DNA of 33,316 nucleotides from Roseburia sp. (GCA_014804775.1 JAAUZB010000020.1:22060-55375), one strand, 5' to 3'; positions 7,860 to 16,160 are shown, counted from the first letter of the stretch. Translations and numbers: made by a program. The notes: generated by a model from the sequence alone, not told the origin.

Positions 7860-7924
7860 AGCAATAGAAGTAAAAGGATGTGCGGCAATAGATACATATA
7901 TCGGCAGTCTGAATGGAGGCACTT

Positions 7925-8212
7925 ATGAAAACTAGAAGAACAGCTTTAACAGCAGATATAGAGAAATACGAAGTCGGCAAAGGATTAGAGGACGGTTTTG
8001 AACTGTGGTCTGACGTAGTGACCAAAGGATGGATCGTCACTGATTTCCTGATCAAGATAGAGAGGGAAGACGGACAGATTGTCTGTCCTTATATCAAGCA
8101 CCGGAGAGGCCGGACGTTTATCGGAGAAGGTGATTATGTGGTGGTTGATGAAGACGGGACCAAGCATGTCTGCGGGGAAAACAAAGTCTGGAAGCGTTAT
8201 GAGAAGGAATGA
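7925..8212 (+). CDS. Small PGDYG-like protein of unknown function
   Basis: 95-residue soluble protein. The C-terminal half contains GEGDYVVVDEDGT, resembling the PGDYG domain found in small bacterial and phage proteins; no enzymatic role is known to me. The start at ATG 7925 is chosen because GGAGG (7915-7919) sits five bases upstream; an earlier ATG at 7913 overlaps that ribosome site. The charged C-terminus ends 20 bases before tRNA-Leu, with no terminator between them and no room for a promoter in the gap, so gene and tRNA probably share one primary transcript. Confidence 0.7.
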   Translation: MKTRRTALTADIEKYEVGKGLEDGFELWSDVVTKGWIVTDFLIKIEREDGQIVCPYIKHRRGRTFIGEGDYVVVDEDGTKHVCGENKVWKRYEKE

Positions 8213-8232
8213 GAATAAATTCATAACAGTAT

Positions 8233-8312
<80 letters not shown>

Positions 8313-8318
8313 TTTGTG

Positions 8319-8353
8319 ATTCGGTTGTCAAGGTTTTTGGCAGCCGAATTTTT
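8319..8353 (+). terminator. Rho-independent terminator after tRNA-Leu
   Basis: 11-base-pair stem 8319-8329 / 8339-8349 (ATTCGGTTGTC with GGCAGCCGAAT, two G-T pairs), 9-base loop, then TTTT. On the reverse strand no T-run follows the stem, so it serves only the + strand transcript. Confidence 0.9.
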
Positions 8354-8371
8354 ATGTAAAAACAGAGGGGT

Positions 8372-8662
8372 TCAGCGGGAGGGCCACTCCTGTTTTCTGG
8401 TGCTCCACTGCTCATTCATCCAGTCAACAACCTGCTGCTTTCCCTCCGGTGTGAACGGAAAGACAGAGGTTGTCTTTTTTTCGTTTTCGGTAGACGCGAA
8501 GTTATACGGGCCCGGCCATATATAGACACGGAAAACTTCGGTATCGTCTTCACATTCTTTCTGAATGAGGTAGCGCATGCCCAGATAGCTTCCGGTAAAT
8601 TTTTCTTTTTTGTAGAAATTCATGTTTAAAATATCTTCATTTTTGATCATTCCGCTCTTCAT
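8372..8662 (-). CDS. Small conserved-looking hypothetical protein
   Basis: 96-residue soluble protein. It has an aromatic-rich middle (FRVYIWPGPYNF around 44-55) and a C-terminal helix-like stretch (GKQQVVDWMNEQW), with no family I recognise. The start is taken at the ATG whose complement is 8660-8662, preceded on its strand by AGAGGAAAGG; the much longer open frame extending to 9016 has no ribosome site and runs into the opp leader. It is convergent with the tRNA-Leu unit and divergent from the opp operon. Confidence 0.7.
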   Translation of the reverse strand: MKSGMIKNEDILNMNFYKKEKFTGSYLGMRYLIQKECEDDTEVFRVYIWPGPYNFASTENEKKTTSVFPFTPEGKQQVVDWMNEQWSTRKQEWPSR

Positions 8663-8680
8663 GTCCTTTCCTCTGAAGAC

Positions 8681-8689
8681 AGTATAGCA
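8681..8689 (-). promoter_or_regulatory. Candidate extended -10 promoter for the hypothetical gene
   Basis: On the reverse strand TATACT (8681-8686) is preceded by TGC (extended -10), 18 bases before the predicted start codon. No good -35 is visible, so confidence is modest. Confidence 0.4.
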
Positions 8690-8874
8690 GATGAGAGTGA
8701 AAAAATATAGAAGGCGTACCGAAAAAAATACAATGTGTCCAATATAGATTCTCATAGGGAAAAATGTTGGAATATGCCAAAAATGTGCTCTGTCTGTGAA
8801 AGAAATTGCACACATATTAGAAAAACAAGGGAAATATGGGAATATTTCTTTGAAAAATATCGAAATAGAGAGTA

Positions 8875-8902
8875 TTGACAAATTGACGGTCACATGTATA
8901 AT
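8875..8902 (+). promoter_or_regulatory. Promoter of the oppABCDF operon
   Basis: Perfect -35 TTGACA (8875-8880) and perfect -10 TATAAT (8897-8902) separated by 16 bases. A start near 8909 gives a leader of about 160 bases before oppA. Confidence 0.85.
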
Positions 8903-8920
8903 AAGAAAAGTACAAAACGT

Positions 8921-8985
8921 TCGCGTACGGCATACAGTTGTTTGCCACGGAGTGCGATGAGCAAAGAGCCCGTTGCACTTTTTTT
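8921..8985 (+). promoter_or_regulatory. opp leader with mutually exclusive antiterminator and terminator helices
   Basis: Terminator: AGTGCGATG (8951-8959) pairs with CGTTGCACT (8971-8979) over nine bases including two G-T pairs, 11-base loop, followed by an unbroken T-run to 8985. Competing helix: TCGCGT (8921-8926) pairs with GTGCGA (8952-8957), with an inner GGCA (8929-8932) / TGCC (8943-8946) stem. The two share the terminator's 5' arm, so only one can form. This is typical of transcription attenuation. No T-box or known riboswitch consensus is recognised, so the signal is unknown. Confidence 0.6.
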
Positions 8986-9040
8986 GGTATTTCAAGATTT
9001 GTATGACAATAAGCAAAGGTATGAACGCATTTTGCGTTGA
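8957..9040 (+). CDS. Possible 27-codon leader ORF in the opp leader
   Basis: ATG at 8957 has GGAG (8949-8952) four bases upstream and runs to TGA at 9038-9040. It starts inside the 5' arm of the leader terminator and reads through the T-run (Leu-Phe-Leu). It ends in a small hairpin, AACGCA (9024-9029) / TGCGTT (9033-9038). Translation would melt the terminator. It may be chance: codon usage cannot be judged at this length and no homologue is known to me. Confidence 0.3.
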   Translation: MSKEPVALFLVFQDLYDNKQRYERILR

Positions 9041-9068
9041 TATAAATTTTTATAAGGAGGAAAATTTT

Positions 9069-11111
9069 ATGAAAAAGAAACTCATTTCTCTTTTATTGGT
9101 TGCAGCTATGACAGCCGGTCTGGCAGCAGGCTGCGGCAACAATGATGGAGGATCAAACAACGGTACTGAGAACGTTGGCTCAGGAAATGCTTCGTCAAGC
9201 GGATACGATACACTTGTTATCGGTACACAGTCTTTAGACGGCGTATTCAGCCCGTTCTTCTACACCAGCGCATACGACAATCAGGTATTTACTCCGGTGT
9301 TCTCACAGGTTTGTGATCTGGATCCGGACGGTGTGCTTGTGGACAGTGCAGGTCACATTGAGGTTGAGGAAGTGACCGCTGACGACGGAAGCACAAAGTA
9401 TGTGTATACCATCACGATTAAGGAAGGCATGAAATTCTCCGACGGAGAAGATGTCACAATCGATGACCTTCTTTTCAATTATTATGTATGCTCTGATCCG
9501 GCTTACGACGGAGTGAGCACATTCGGAACACTTGACATTGAAGGTATGCAGGAGTACAGAAACTCTGAAGCTCCGCTCTGGAAGCTGCTTGGCGCTGCAG
9601 GTGCAGACAATACCGACTTTACATTATGGACAGAAGAGCAGCAGACGGCATTCTTCGAGACAGATCTTCCGGCAGCAGGAGAGGCATTCGTACAGGAGAT
9701 CGTTGACTACTGTGTGGCAGAGGGATATGCTGAAGAAGGTGACGTGGCGTCTGCGGTAGCCGCATGGGGCTTTGAGGGTTCTACTTTGGGCGAAGCTTTT
9801 GACGCAATGGTAGCTGCATACGAAGGAGATCTGCCTACATTATCCGATACAGAGAGTGCAGGTTCTTCACTTGCAGATCTGTTGCCGGAGAGCTACTCAG
9901 AGATGGTCGAGATCGAGCAGGTTGACAGCATTTCCGGTATCGTGAGAGTGGATGATTATACCTGTACGGTAACATTCAACTCCGCAAATATTTCCGGAGA
10001 CATGCAGCTTGCATTGATGCCTTTGACACCGGAGCACTACTACGGCAAAGACTTTGAGAAAGGTAATTTGGCGGGAGTAAAGGCATTGAATACAGTTCCG
10101 ATGGGATCTGGTCCGTATGTCTTTGAAAGCTATGAGAACAACATTGTTACATTAACAGCAAATGAGAACTACTACAAAGGCGCACCGAAGATTCCTACCA
10201 TTAAATTCCAGGTGGTTAACGAGGAAGATAAGGTTGACCTTGTGTTAAACGGTGAGATCGATATCACAGACCCGAGCGCTTCTCTCGAGATTGTGAAAAA
10301 CCTGGATGAGAACACGGATATTGCTTCTTACTCTCTGGTAGATAACCCGGGTTACGGTTACATCGGTATCAACGCAGAGCGTGTGCCGGATGTCAATGTA
10401 CGTAAGGGTCTGATGTGCCTGATGAACAGAGAGCCGGCGATCCAGTCCTACTACGGCGTGTTGGGAACAGTAATTGAGCGTCCGATGACACCGACTCTGG
10501 CAGAGTATCCGGATGATGCAGAGCCGTATTACAGCTATGACCCGGATAAGGCGCTTGAGTATTTTGAGGCGGCAGGATATTCACAGGTTGATGGCAAGCT
10601 GGTTAACGCAGACGGTGAGCAGCTGAGGATTACCTGTGCGATCGGTGACGCAAGCACACATCCGTCTACACCGATCCTGACTCAGATGGCAAACGATATG
10701 ACAAACCTCGGAGCAGAGCTTGTTGTAAATGATCTTGAGTTCAGTGTACTTTCTACTCAGGTAATGGGTGGCGAAGTTGATATGTGGGTAATGGCATGGG
10801 GTAATTCCCTTGACTGCGACCTGACTCAGATTTTCGGAAGCCAGGGTGGTTCCAACTATCAGCATTACTATGATCCTGAAATTGATGCAATTCAGGCTAA
10901 GATCCTTCAGACAGTAGATTTCGATGAGAGATGCAAGCTGGTTGCAGAAGAGCTTGACATGATCATGGAAGCAGCTGTTTACATGCCTGTATATCAGCGT
11001 ATGAACATGGAAATTTATAACGAGCAGACTGTCAATACAGATACACTTCCGGAAAGAACAACAACATTCTACAACTATGTGAATGAGATTGAGAAGCTTG
11101 AGATGAGATAG
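9069..11111 (+). CDS. oppA: Oligopeptide ABC transporter substrate-binding lipoprotein OppA
   Basis: 680-residue extracellular solute-binding protein, family 5, anchored by lipid. The signal peptide MKKKLISLLLVAAM is followed by lipobox LAAGC with Cys22, then a Gly/Asn/Ser-rich linker. Family features include TLVIGTQSLDGVFSPFF near the mature N-terminus, GMKFSDGEDVTIDDL around 120-134, and GSGPYVFESY plus a later NVRKGLMCLMNRE region. It is longer than the usual 520-550 residues; much of the excess is an acidic segment at about 160-285 within the first lobe. The start is ATG 9069 with AAGGAGG at 9054-9060; the frame opens further upstream but there is no ribosome site there. First gene of oppABCDF. 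Peptide specificity is inferred from operon class only; other family 5 substrates are possible. Confidence 0.92.
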   Translation: MKKKLISLLLVAAMTAGLAAGCGNNDGGSNNGTENVGSGNASSSGYDTLVIGTQSLDGVFSPFFYTSAYDNQVFTPVFSQVCDLDPDGVLVDSAGHIEVEEVTADDGSTKYVYTITIKEGMKFSDGEDVTIDDLLFNYYVCSDPAYDGVSTFGTLDIEGMQEYRNSEAPLWKLLGAAGADNTDFTLWTEEQQTAFFETDLPAAGEAFVQEIVDYCVAEGYAEEGDVASAVAAWGFEGSTLGEAFDAMVAAYEGDLPTLSDTESAGSSLADLLPESYSEMVEIEQVDSISGIVRVDDYTCTVTFNSANISGDMQLALMPLTPEHYYGKDFEKGNLAGVKALNTVPMGSGPYVFESYENNIVTLTANENYYKGAPKIPTIKFQVVNEEDKVDLVLNGEIDITDPSASLEIVKNLDENTDIASYSLVDNPGYGYIGINAERVPDVNVRKGLMCLMNREPAIQSYYGVLGTVIERPMTPTLAEYPDDAEPYYSYDPDKALEYFEAAGYSQVDGKLVNADGEQLRITCAIGDASTHPSTPILTQMANDMTNLGAELVVNDLEFSVLSTQVMGGEVDMWVMAWGNSLDCDLTQIFGSQGGSNYQHYYDPEIDAIQAKILQTVDFDERCKLVAEELDMIMEAAVYMPVYQRMNMEIYNEQTVNTDTLPERTTTFYNYVNEIEKLEMR

Positions 11112-11130
11112 GATATGCTATTTATATGCA

Positions 11131-11161
11131 GGAGCTGTTTCCACTTATGTGGAACAGCTCC
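11131..11161 (+). other. Strong hairpin between oppA and oppB without T-run
   Basis: GGAGCTGTTTCCAC (11131-11144) pairs with GTGGAACAGCTCC (11149-11161), with one bulged T and loop TTAT. No T-run follows. In other binding-protein operons such hairpins stabilise the upstream message and lower expression of the permease genes; that role is inferred here. Confidence 0.65.
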
Positions 11162-11226
11162 CGCTATTACAATAGCCATGTTCTGGAATAGGTGATTAAC
11201 AGTACCAATTTAGAAAAGGGGCGGAC

Positions 11227-12192
11227 ATGAAACAGTATATTTTAAAGCGTATATTAATTAGTTTCGTTGTTCTCTTTGGTGTATCTGTTCTGCTGTATGG
11301 AATTGCAAGATCGGTACCGGGTGATTACGTTGCCAATATTACAGCAGGAAACCAGAATATTACACCGGAAATGGAACAGCGCATGAGGGAACTGTACGGT
11401 TTGGACAAGGGCATTGTGGAAGGATATATTTCATGGCTTTCCGATGCGCTCCACGGGGATTTTGGAACCTCTTTTGTCTATCAGAAGCCGGTAGTTGAGA
11501 TTATAAAAAATAATATGGCACCGACCCTTGCGTTGGCTGGCATTTCCATGCTTCTGGAAATTATTCTGGCGATACCGCTTGGTATCATAGCGGCGAGAAA
11601 ACAGTATTCAGTTACGGATTACACGATTGTTGCGATTGCGCTTATGGGTATTTCGCTGCCGTCTTTCTTTTTTGCATCTGTCCTTCGTAGAGTATTCAGC
11701 ATCGGTCTCGGCGTATTACCGCTGTCCGGTATGATCACGGCGAGGGCAAATTATCAGGGATGGGATCTGTTTGTGGATTATGCGAAGCATTTTACACTGC
11801 CGATCATTGTGTTTGTTATCACAGGTGTGGGAGGTCTGCTCCGTTATGTGCGTACCAATATGCTTGAGGTACTCAGCGCGGATTATGTACGTACGGCAAG
11901 GGCAAAAGGTCTTCCTGAAGTAAAGGTAATCGGAAAACATGCATTCCGAAATACATTGATTCCCATTGTGACCATGGTTGGAGGTATGATTCCGGGATTG
12001 TTCTCGGGTGCAGTCATCACAGAGGGTATTTTCTCCTTGGAAGGTCTGGGAAACATTGCACTGAAAGCAGTTTATAACGGTGATATCCCTTATCTGATGG
12101 GATTTAATATGTTTATTGCGGTTTTGACACTGATTGGAACGTTGGTTTCTGATATTCTGTACGCAGTTGTCGACCCACGAGTTCGTTACTAG
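11227..12192 (+). CDS. oppB: Peptide ABC transporter permease OppB
   Basis: 321-residue inner-membrane permease. It has the typical N-terminus (YILKRILISFVVLFGVS), the GLDKGIVEGYISWL region, a short extracytoplasmic stretch and five further membrane segments. The EAA loop is recognisable around residues 218-250 (DYVRTARAKGLPEVKVIGKH), which contacts the ATPases, and the family C-terminal DPRVRY is present. The ATG at 11227 follows AAAAGGGG. It lies 115 bases after oppA behind the hairpin and 12 bases before oppC. It should form the translocation pore with OppC. Confidence 0.95.
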   Translation: MKQYILKRILISFVVLFGVSVLLYGIARSVPGDYVANITAGNQNITPEMEQRMRELYGLDKGIVEGYISWLSDALHGDFGTSFVYQKPVVEIIKNNMAPTLALAGISMLLEIILAIPLGIIAARKQYSVTDYTIVAIALMGISLPSFFFASVLRRVFSIGLGVLPLSGMITARANYQGWDLFVDYAKHFTLPIIVFVITGVGGLLRYVRTNMLEVLSADYVRTARAKGLPEVKVIGKHAFRNTLIPIVTMVGGMIPGLFSGAVITEGIFSLEGLGNIALKAVYNGDIPYLMGFNMFIAVLTLIGTLVSDILYAVVDPRVRY

Positions 12193-12204
12193 GAGGTGGA
12201 TCGT

Positions 12205-13209
12205 ATGGATGAAAATAAGGATTTAAAACAGAGAAATCAACAGGAACAGGATGAATTCGAAAAAAATCAGGTAATAATGTCTCCGGGACAGCTTGTCGCG
12301 AAACGGTTCTTTCGGAATAAGCTGGCTTGTGTGGGACTTGCCATTATCATTATCATGGCATTGTTCTGTATTATCGGACCGATCATCAGTCCGTATGGAG
12401 AATATGAAATCTTTTACATAGATATGGAAACAGGTCAGGAGTATCGTATGCAGGATCAGGGGCTTGGAGCAGCGACGATGGGAGTCAACGTAAAAGCGCC
12501 GATCTCTTCCGCACACTGGCTTGGAACAGATGCAGACGGACGTGATGTTCTGACGCGTCTGATGTATGGAGGAAGAATTTCACTTACGGTAGGATTTGTG
12601 GTGGTGGCCATTGAGTTGATCATCGGTGTGATCCTCGGTGGTATCGCGGGTTATTACGGGGGTGCCATTGATATGTTTATCATGCGTATGGTGGAGGTAT
12701 TTTACTGCCTGCCGTTCGTGCCGTTGATGCTGATTTTGTCCTCAATGTTTTTGGGATACGGTATCTCACCGAGATACAAAATATATTTTATTATGATTGT
12801 CATGGGTGTTCTCTACTGGGCAGGTGTGGCGCGAAATGTCCGTGCCCAGATCCTTTCGCTGCGCGAGATGGAGTATATGCAGGCGGCAGAGGCTACAGGT
12901 ATTAAAACCTGGAGAAAGATTTTCAAGCATCTGATCCCTAACACGGTTCCGATCATTATTTTGATGGCTACTATGGACGTGGGCGGTGTGATCTTGACAG
13001 AATCCGTCTTGAGCTTCCTTGGAGTAGGTATTTCGTGGCCGTACGCTTCCTGGGGAAATATGGCAAATACTGTAACACAGTCTGTGATTCTGAAGAATTA
13101 TCCGAATATCTGGGCACCGCCCGGACTGCTGATTCTTCTGACGGTGCTCGCATTTAACTTTATCGGTGACGGTATGCGAGACGCCTTTGACCCAAGAATG
13201 AAAAGGTAG
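12205..13209 (+). CDS. oppC: Peptide ABC transporter permease OppC
   Basis: 334-residue permease of the OppC/DppC class. It has a cytoplasmic N-terminal tail (MDENKDLKQ...), a first membrane segment near 45-65, then the conserved HWLGTDADGRDVLTRLMYG region near residues 109-127. The EAA loop EYMQAAEATGIKTWRKIFKH is around 223-242, and the C-terminus is FDPRMKR. I use ATG 12205, eight bases after AGGAGG (12191-12196); a GTG at 12196 overlaps that site and is less likely. The stop is followed immediately by the start region of oppD. Confidence 0.95.
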   Translation: MDENKDLKQRNQQEQDEFEKNQVIMSPGQLVAKRFFRNKLACVGLAIIIIMALFCIIGPIISPYGEYEIFYIDMETGQEYRMQDQGLGAATMGVNVKAPISSAHWLGTDADGRDVLTRLMYGGRISLTVGFVVVAIELIIGVILGGIAGYYGGAIDMFIMRMVEVFYCLPFVPLMLILSSMFLGYGISPRYKIYFIMIVMGVLYWAGVARNVRAQILSLREMEYMQAAEATGIKTWRKIFKHLIPNTVPIIILMATMDVGGVILTESVLSFLGVGISWPYASWGNMANTVTQSVILKNYPNIWAPPGLLILLTVLAFNFIGDGMRDAFDPRMKR

Positions 13210-13218
13210 GTGAGAACT

Positions 13219-14349
13219 TTGGCAGAAAAAGATCAGAAAGCGCGTTTAAAAGAGATAAAGAAATTTAACAGCGGTAAGTATAAAGAATTTAACAAGCGGT
13301 CGAAGCGCAAGAGAATTCCGGAGTCAGAGTATCTCGCAGAAATGAAAGATTCAAATAATGTTCTGGAATTTGATGAGCTGAAGACATATTTTTATACAGA
13401 TACAGGTACGGTGAAAGCGGTAGACGGGGTGACATTTGAAATTCCGAGTGGCGCTACGATCGGAGTGGTGGGAGAGTCCGGCTGCGGTAAATCCGTGACC
13501 AGTCTTTCAGTCATGGGACTGCTTCAGGGACCGGTCGGTCAGATCGCAGGCGGAAGCATCCGGTATAATCAGGGCAGCCGTGCGGTTGACTTGACAAAGA
13601 TACCAAGGAAGGAACTGGAAAAGATCCGCGGAAATGAAATTTCCATGATTTTTCAGGAGCCGATGACTACGCTGAATCCGGTGTTTACGATTGGAAATCA
13701 GCTGTGCGAGTGTATCAGCCTGCACAATAAAGACATGAAGAAAAAAGACGTGGAGGCACGTGCGCTTGAGACACTTGAACTGGTAGGTATTAAGCGAGAG
13801 GGTATTCTCAATAATTATCCTCATGAATTATCCGGCGGTATGCGTCAGCGTGTCGTGATTGCTATGGCCTTGGCATGTAATCCGAGACTGATCATCGCAG
13901 ATGAGCCGACAACGGCACTTGATGTTACGATACAGGCGCAGATCCTTGATCTGCTCCGCGATCTGAAGGATAAGATCAATGCATCCATTATGCTGATCAC
14001 GCATGATCTTGGCGTGGTAGCCGAGATGGCGGATTATGTTGTTGTTATGTATGCGGGACGTGTGATCGAGCAGGGAACTGCGGAGGATATTTTCCACCAT
14101 CCGGCGCATCCTTACACAATCGGTCTGATGAAATCAAAGCCGATGATCAATGAGAGAGTGGAGCGTCTCTATTCGATTCCGGGAAATGTTCCGAATCCGA
14201 TCAACCTGCCGGAGCACTGTTATTTTAAAAACCGCTGTGAGTCATGTACGGAGAAATGCGAGGGCGGATATCCGGAGCTGATTTCTCTGACAAAGACGCA
14301 TAAAGTAAGCTGCCACCTGCATTCAGCAGCACAGAAGGGGGGAAATTAG
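13219..14349 (+). CDS. oppD: Peptide ABC transporter ATPase OppD
   Basis: 376-residue ATPase energising OppBC. Walker A GESGCGKS is at 85-92, followed by a Q-loop (MIFQEPMTTLNP), signature LSGGMRQR, Walker B LIIADEPTTALD and the switch His in THDLG. It has an unusually long basic N-terminal extension of about 45 residues before the ATPase fold. The C-terminal oligopeptide-transporter domain carries a Cys cluster (CYFKNRCESCTEKC) of the kind proposed to bind an Fe-S cluster in some Dpp/Opp ATPases. Start choice is uncertain: TTG 13219 with AGGTGAG (13208-13214) is preferred over GTG 13210, which abuts the oppC stop. It pairs with OppF. Confidence 0.93.
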   Translation: MAEKDQKARLKEIKKFNSGKYKEFNKRSKRKRIPESEYLAEMKDSNNVLEFDELKTYFYTDTGTVKAVDGVTFEIPSGATIGVVGESGCGKSVTSLSVMGLLQGPVGQIAGGSIRYNQGSRAVDLTKIPRKELEKIRGNEISMIFQEPMTTLNPVFTIGNQLCECISLHNKDMKKKDVEARALETLELVGIKREGILNNYPHELSGGMRQRVVIAMALACNPRLIIADEPTTALDVTIQAQILDLLRDLKDKINASIMLITHDLGVVAEMADYVVVMYAGRVIEQGTAEDIFHHPAHPYTIGLMKSKPMINERVERLYSIPGNVPNPINLPEHCYFKNRCESCTEKCEGGYPELISLTKTHKVSCHLHSAAQKGGN

Positions 14350-14353
14350 GAAA

Positions 14354-15328
14354 ATGGCAAACAACGAAGTTGTAGTTGATGTACAGAATCTGAAAAAATA
14401 TTTCCCCATTAAATCGGGTGTGCTGCAGCGCACGGTTGGACATGTGCGTGCGGTGGACGGAGTGAGTTTCCAGATTAGGAAGGGGCAGACGTTCGGTCTT
14501 GTTGGAGAGTCCGGCTGCGGAAAGTCCACTCTGGGACGTACTCTGCTTCGGCTGATCGAGCCGACAGAGGGGTCGGTAAAAATAAACGGAAAAGATATGT
14601 GCGGTCTGAAAAGAAGTGAGCTTCGCCCTTTAAGACCGTCGATGCAGATGATCTTTCAGGACCCGTTTTCTTCGCTTGACCCGCGTATGCCGGTAGGTGA
14701 GATCATAGGAGAGGCTGTCAGGGAACATGGAATTGTTCCGAAGTCGGAATATAAGGATTATATTCTGAAGGTTATGGACGACTGCGGACTGAGACCGTAT
14801 TATATCGACCGTTATCCGCATGAGTTTTCCGGCGGCCAGAGACAGCGTATCTGTATTGCGAGAGCGCTTGCGTTAAACCCGTCGTTTATCGTCTGTGATG
14901 AGCCAGTGTCGGCACTGGATGTTTCCATTCAGGCGCAGATCATCAACCTGATGAAAGATCTGCAGGATGAACGCCAGCTGACATATCTGTTCATCTCGCA
15001 TGATCTGTCTGTTGTGGAGCATATTTCTGATGCGATCGGTGTCATGTACCTGGGGACGATGATGGAGACGGGCACGAAGGATGATATTTTCCGCGAGCCG
15101 CTTCATCCTTATACCAAAGCTCTCTTCAGTGCGGTTCCGGTGGCGGACCCGGATGTAAAGATGAACCGTATTCTGTTGGAGGGAGATATTCCTTCACCGG
15201 CAAATCCCCCGAAGGGATGTAAATTCCACACAAGATGTAGTGAGTGCATGGAAATCTGCAAGCAGCAGGAGCCGGCAGAAAAAGATATGGGCAATGGACA
15301 TGTCGTAAAATGCCACCTATATAAATAA
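14354..15328 (+). CDS. oppF: Peptide ABC transporter ATPase OppF
   Basis: 324-residue second ATPase of the importer. The N-terminus VQNLKKYFPIKSGVLQRTVG is characteristic of OppF/DppF. Walker A GESGCGKST is at 51-59, a Q-loop at MIFQDPFSSLDP, signature FSGGQRQR, Walker B FIVCDEPVSALD, the switch His in SHDLS, and a C-terminal Cys-rich motif (CKFHTRCSECMEIC) parallel to that in OppD. It begins four bases after the oppD stop (ATG 14354), so the genes are translationally close. Last gene of the operon; a hairpin follows. Confidence 0.95.
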   Translation: MANNEVVVDVQNLKKYFPIKSGVLQRTVGHVRAVDGVSFQIRKGQTFGLVGESGCGKSTLGRTLLRLIEPTEGSVKINGKDMCGLKRSELRPLRPSMQMIFQDPFSSLDPRMPVGEIIGEAVREHGIVPKSEYKDYILKVMDDCGLRPYYIDRYPHEFSGGQRQRICIARALALNPSFIVCDEPVSALDVSIQAQIINLMKDLQDERQLTYLFISHDLSVVEHISDAIGVMYLGTMMETGTKDDIFREPLHPYTKALFSAVPVADPDVKMNRILLEGDIPSPANPPKGCKFHTRCSECMEICKQQEPAEKDMGNGHVVKCHLYK

Positions 15329-15355
15329 TTGAGAACGGATTTGGATTAATTTTAA

Positions 15356-15388
15356 AACACCGGTTGTACATTGTGTGCAGCCGGTGTT
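15356..15388 (+). terminator. Probable terminator after oppF
   Basis: 13-base-pair stem, 15356-15368 with 15376-15388 (AACACCGGTTGTA / TGCAGCCGGTGTT), 7-base loop. The following T-run is poor (ATACTTTG), so termination may be partial. TTTTAAAA precedes it. Confidence 0.6.
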
Positions 15389-15438
15389 ATACTTTGTTCA
15401 TGACATTCGCTGTTTTGTAGATTGCAGGGGGGACCGAG

Positions 15439-16125
15439 ATGAATTTGAGTGAGCTGGCAGCGGCGCGCAGGAAGACGAAAGATCTGAGAAATGAATTAAA
15501 GCAGCTTAAGAAGGAACTTTTGGCGGCAGGGGGACAGAAGGCAGAAGTGACTGCAGAGGTAAAGGAACTTGAGAGTGCGATGGAGCTTGGGGATACGCTG
15601 CAGACAGATTATGTGACAGCCGGACAGCATCTGGAAAAAGCCTGCAGAACCATTCCGATCCTGTTGGAAAATATGGAGTCGTATTCCGATGAACGGATGA
15701 AGGAGAGGCTGAACTACCTATTGGAAGATTTAGATCAGGTGTATCACGAATGTTCGATCCGCAGAGATGACCCGGACTTTTCTTCCACGGTACAATGCTT
15801 GAAACAGATGGCGACGGGTGCGGGGGCAAAAAATGTCGCAGACGCGAGGGGAATGTCATCTGTTATGCTGCGCAGCGAGCTGGAAAATGTTGCGGCAGTG
15901 TTAAAAGATGCGGCAGGATGGAGCGCGCCTGACTTTCTGGCATTGGCATATTACTTTCTGCACGAGGACAGAGAGGGTGTTAAAGAGATGGAGAACGGTC
16001 AGCGAAATGCCCTGGTGCGCGAATATTTTGAAATGCGGTTTTTAAAGAAGTTTCAGGCGGAATGTGAGAGTGCGGGGCAGGGAGAAAAGCTGAAGGAACT
16101 GATACAGATATATGTATATGAATAA
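15439..16125 (+). CDS. Coiled-coil protein of unknown function
   Basis: 228-residue soluble protein. Residues 1-50 are a strongly charged helix with heptad-like spacing (KTKDLRNELKQLKKELL... EVTAEVKELESAMELG), predicted to form a coiled coil. The remainder is helical and acidic with no signal peptide or membrane segment and no motif I can assign. The ribosome site GGGGGGACCGAG directly precedes ATG 15439. It lies 36 bases before pepF on the same strand, so the two are probably co-transcribed; function not inferred. Confidence 0.75.
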   Translation: MNLSELAAARRKTKDLRNELKQLKKELLAAGGQKAEVTAEVKELESAMELGDTLQTDYVTAGQHLEKACRTIPILLENMESYSDERMKERLNYLLEDLDQVYHECSIRRDDPDFSSTVQCLKQMATGAGAKNVADARGMSSVMLRSELENVAAVLKDAAGWSAPDFLALAYYFLHEDREGVKEMENGQRNALVREYFEMRFLKKFQAECESAGQGEKLKELIQIYVYE

Positions 16126-16160
16126 AATAAATAGTTTATAAGCAAAGGAGAGGATTTAAG

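Noticed and set aside
8663-9016. Upstream extension of the reverse-strand hypothetical gene
   Set aside because: No ribosome site; the extension would cover both the opp promoter and leader. The start at 8662 has AGAGGAAAGG.
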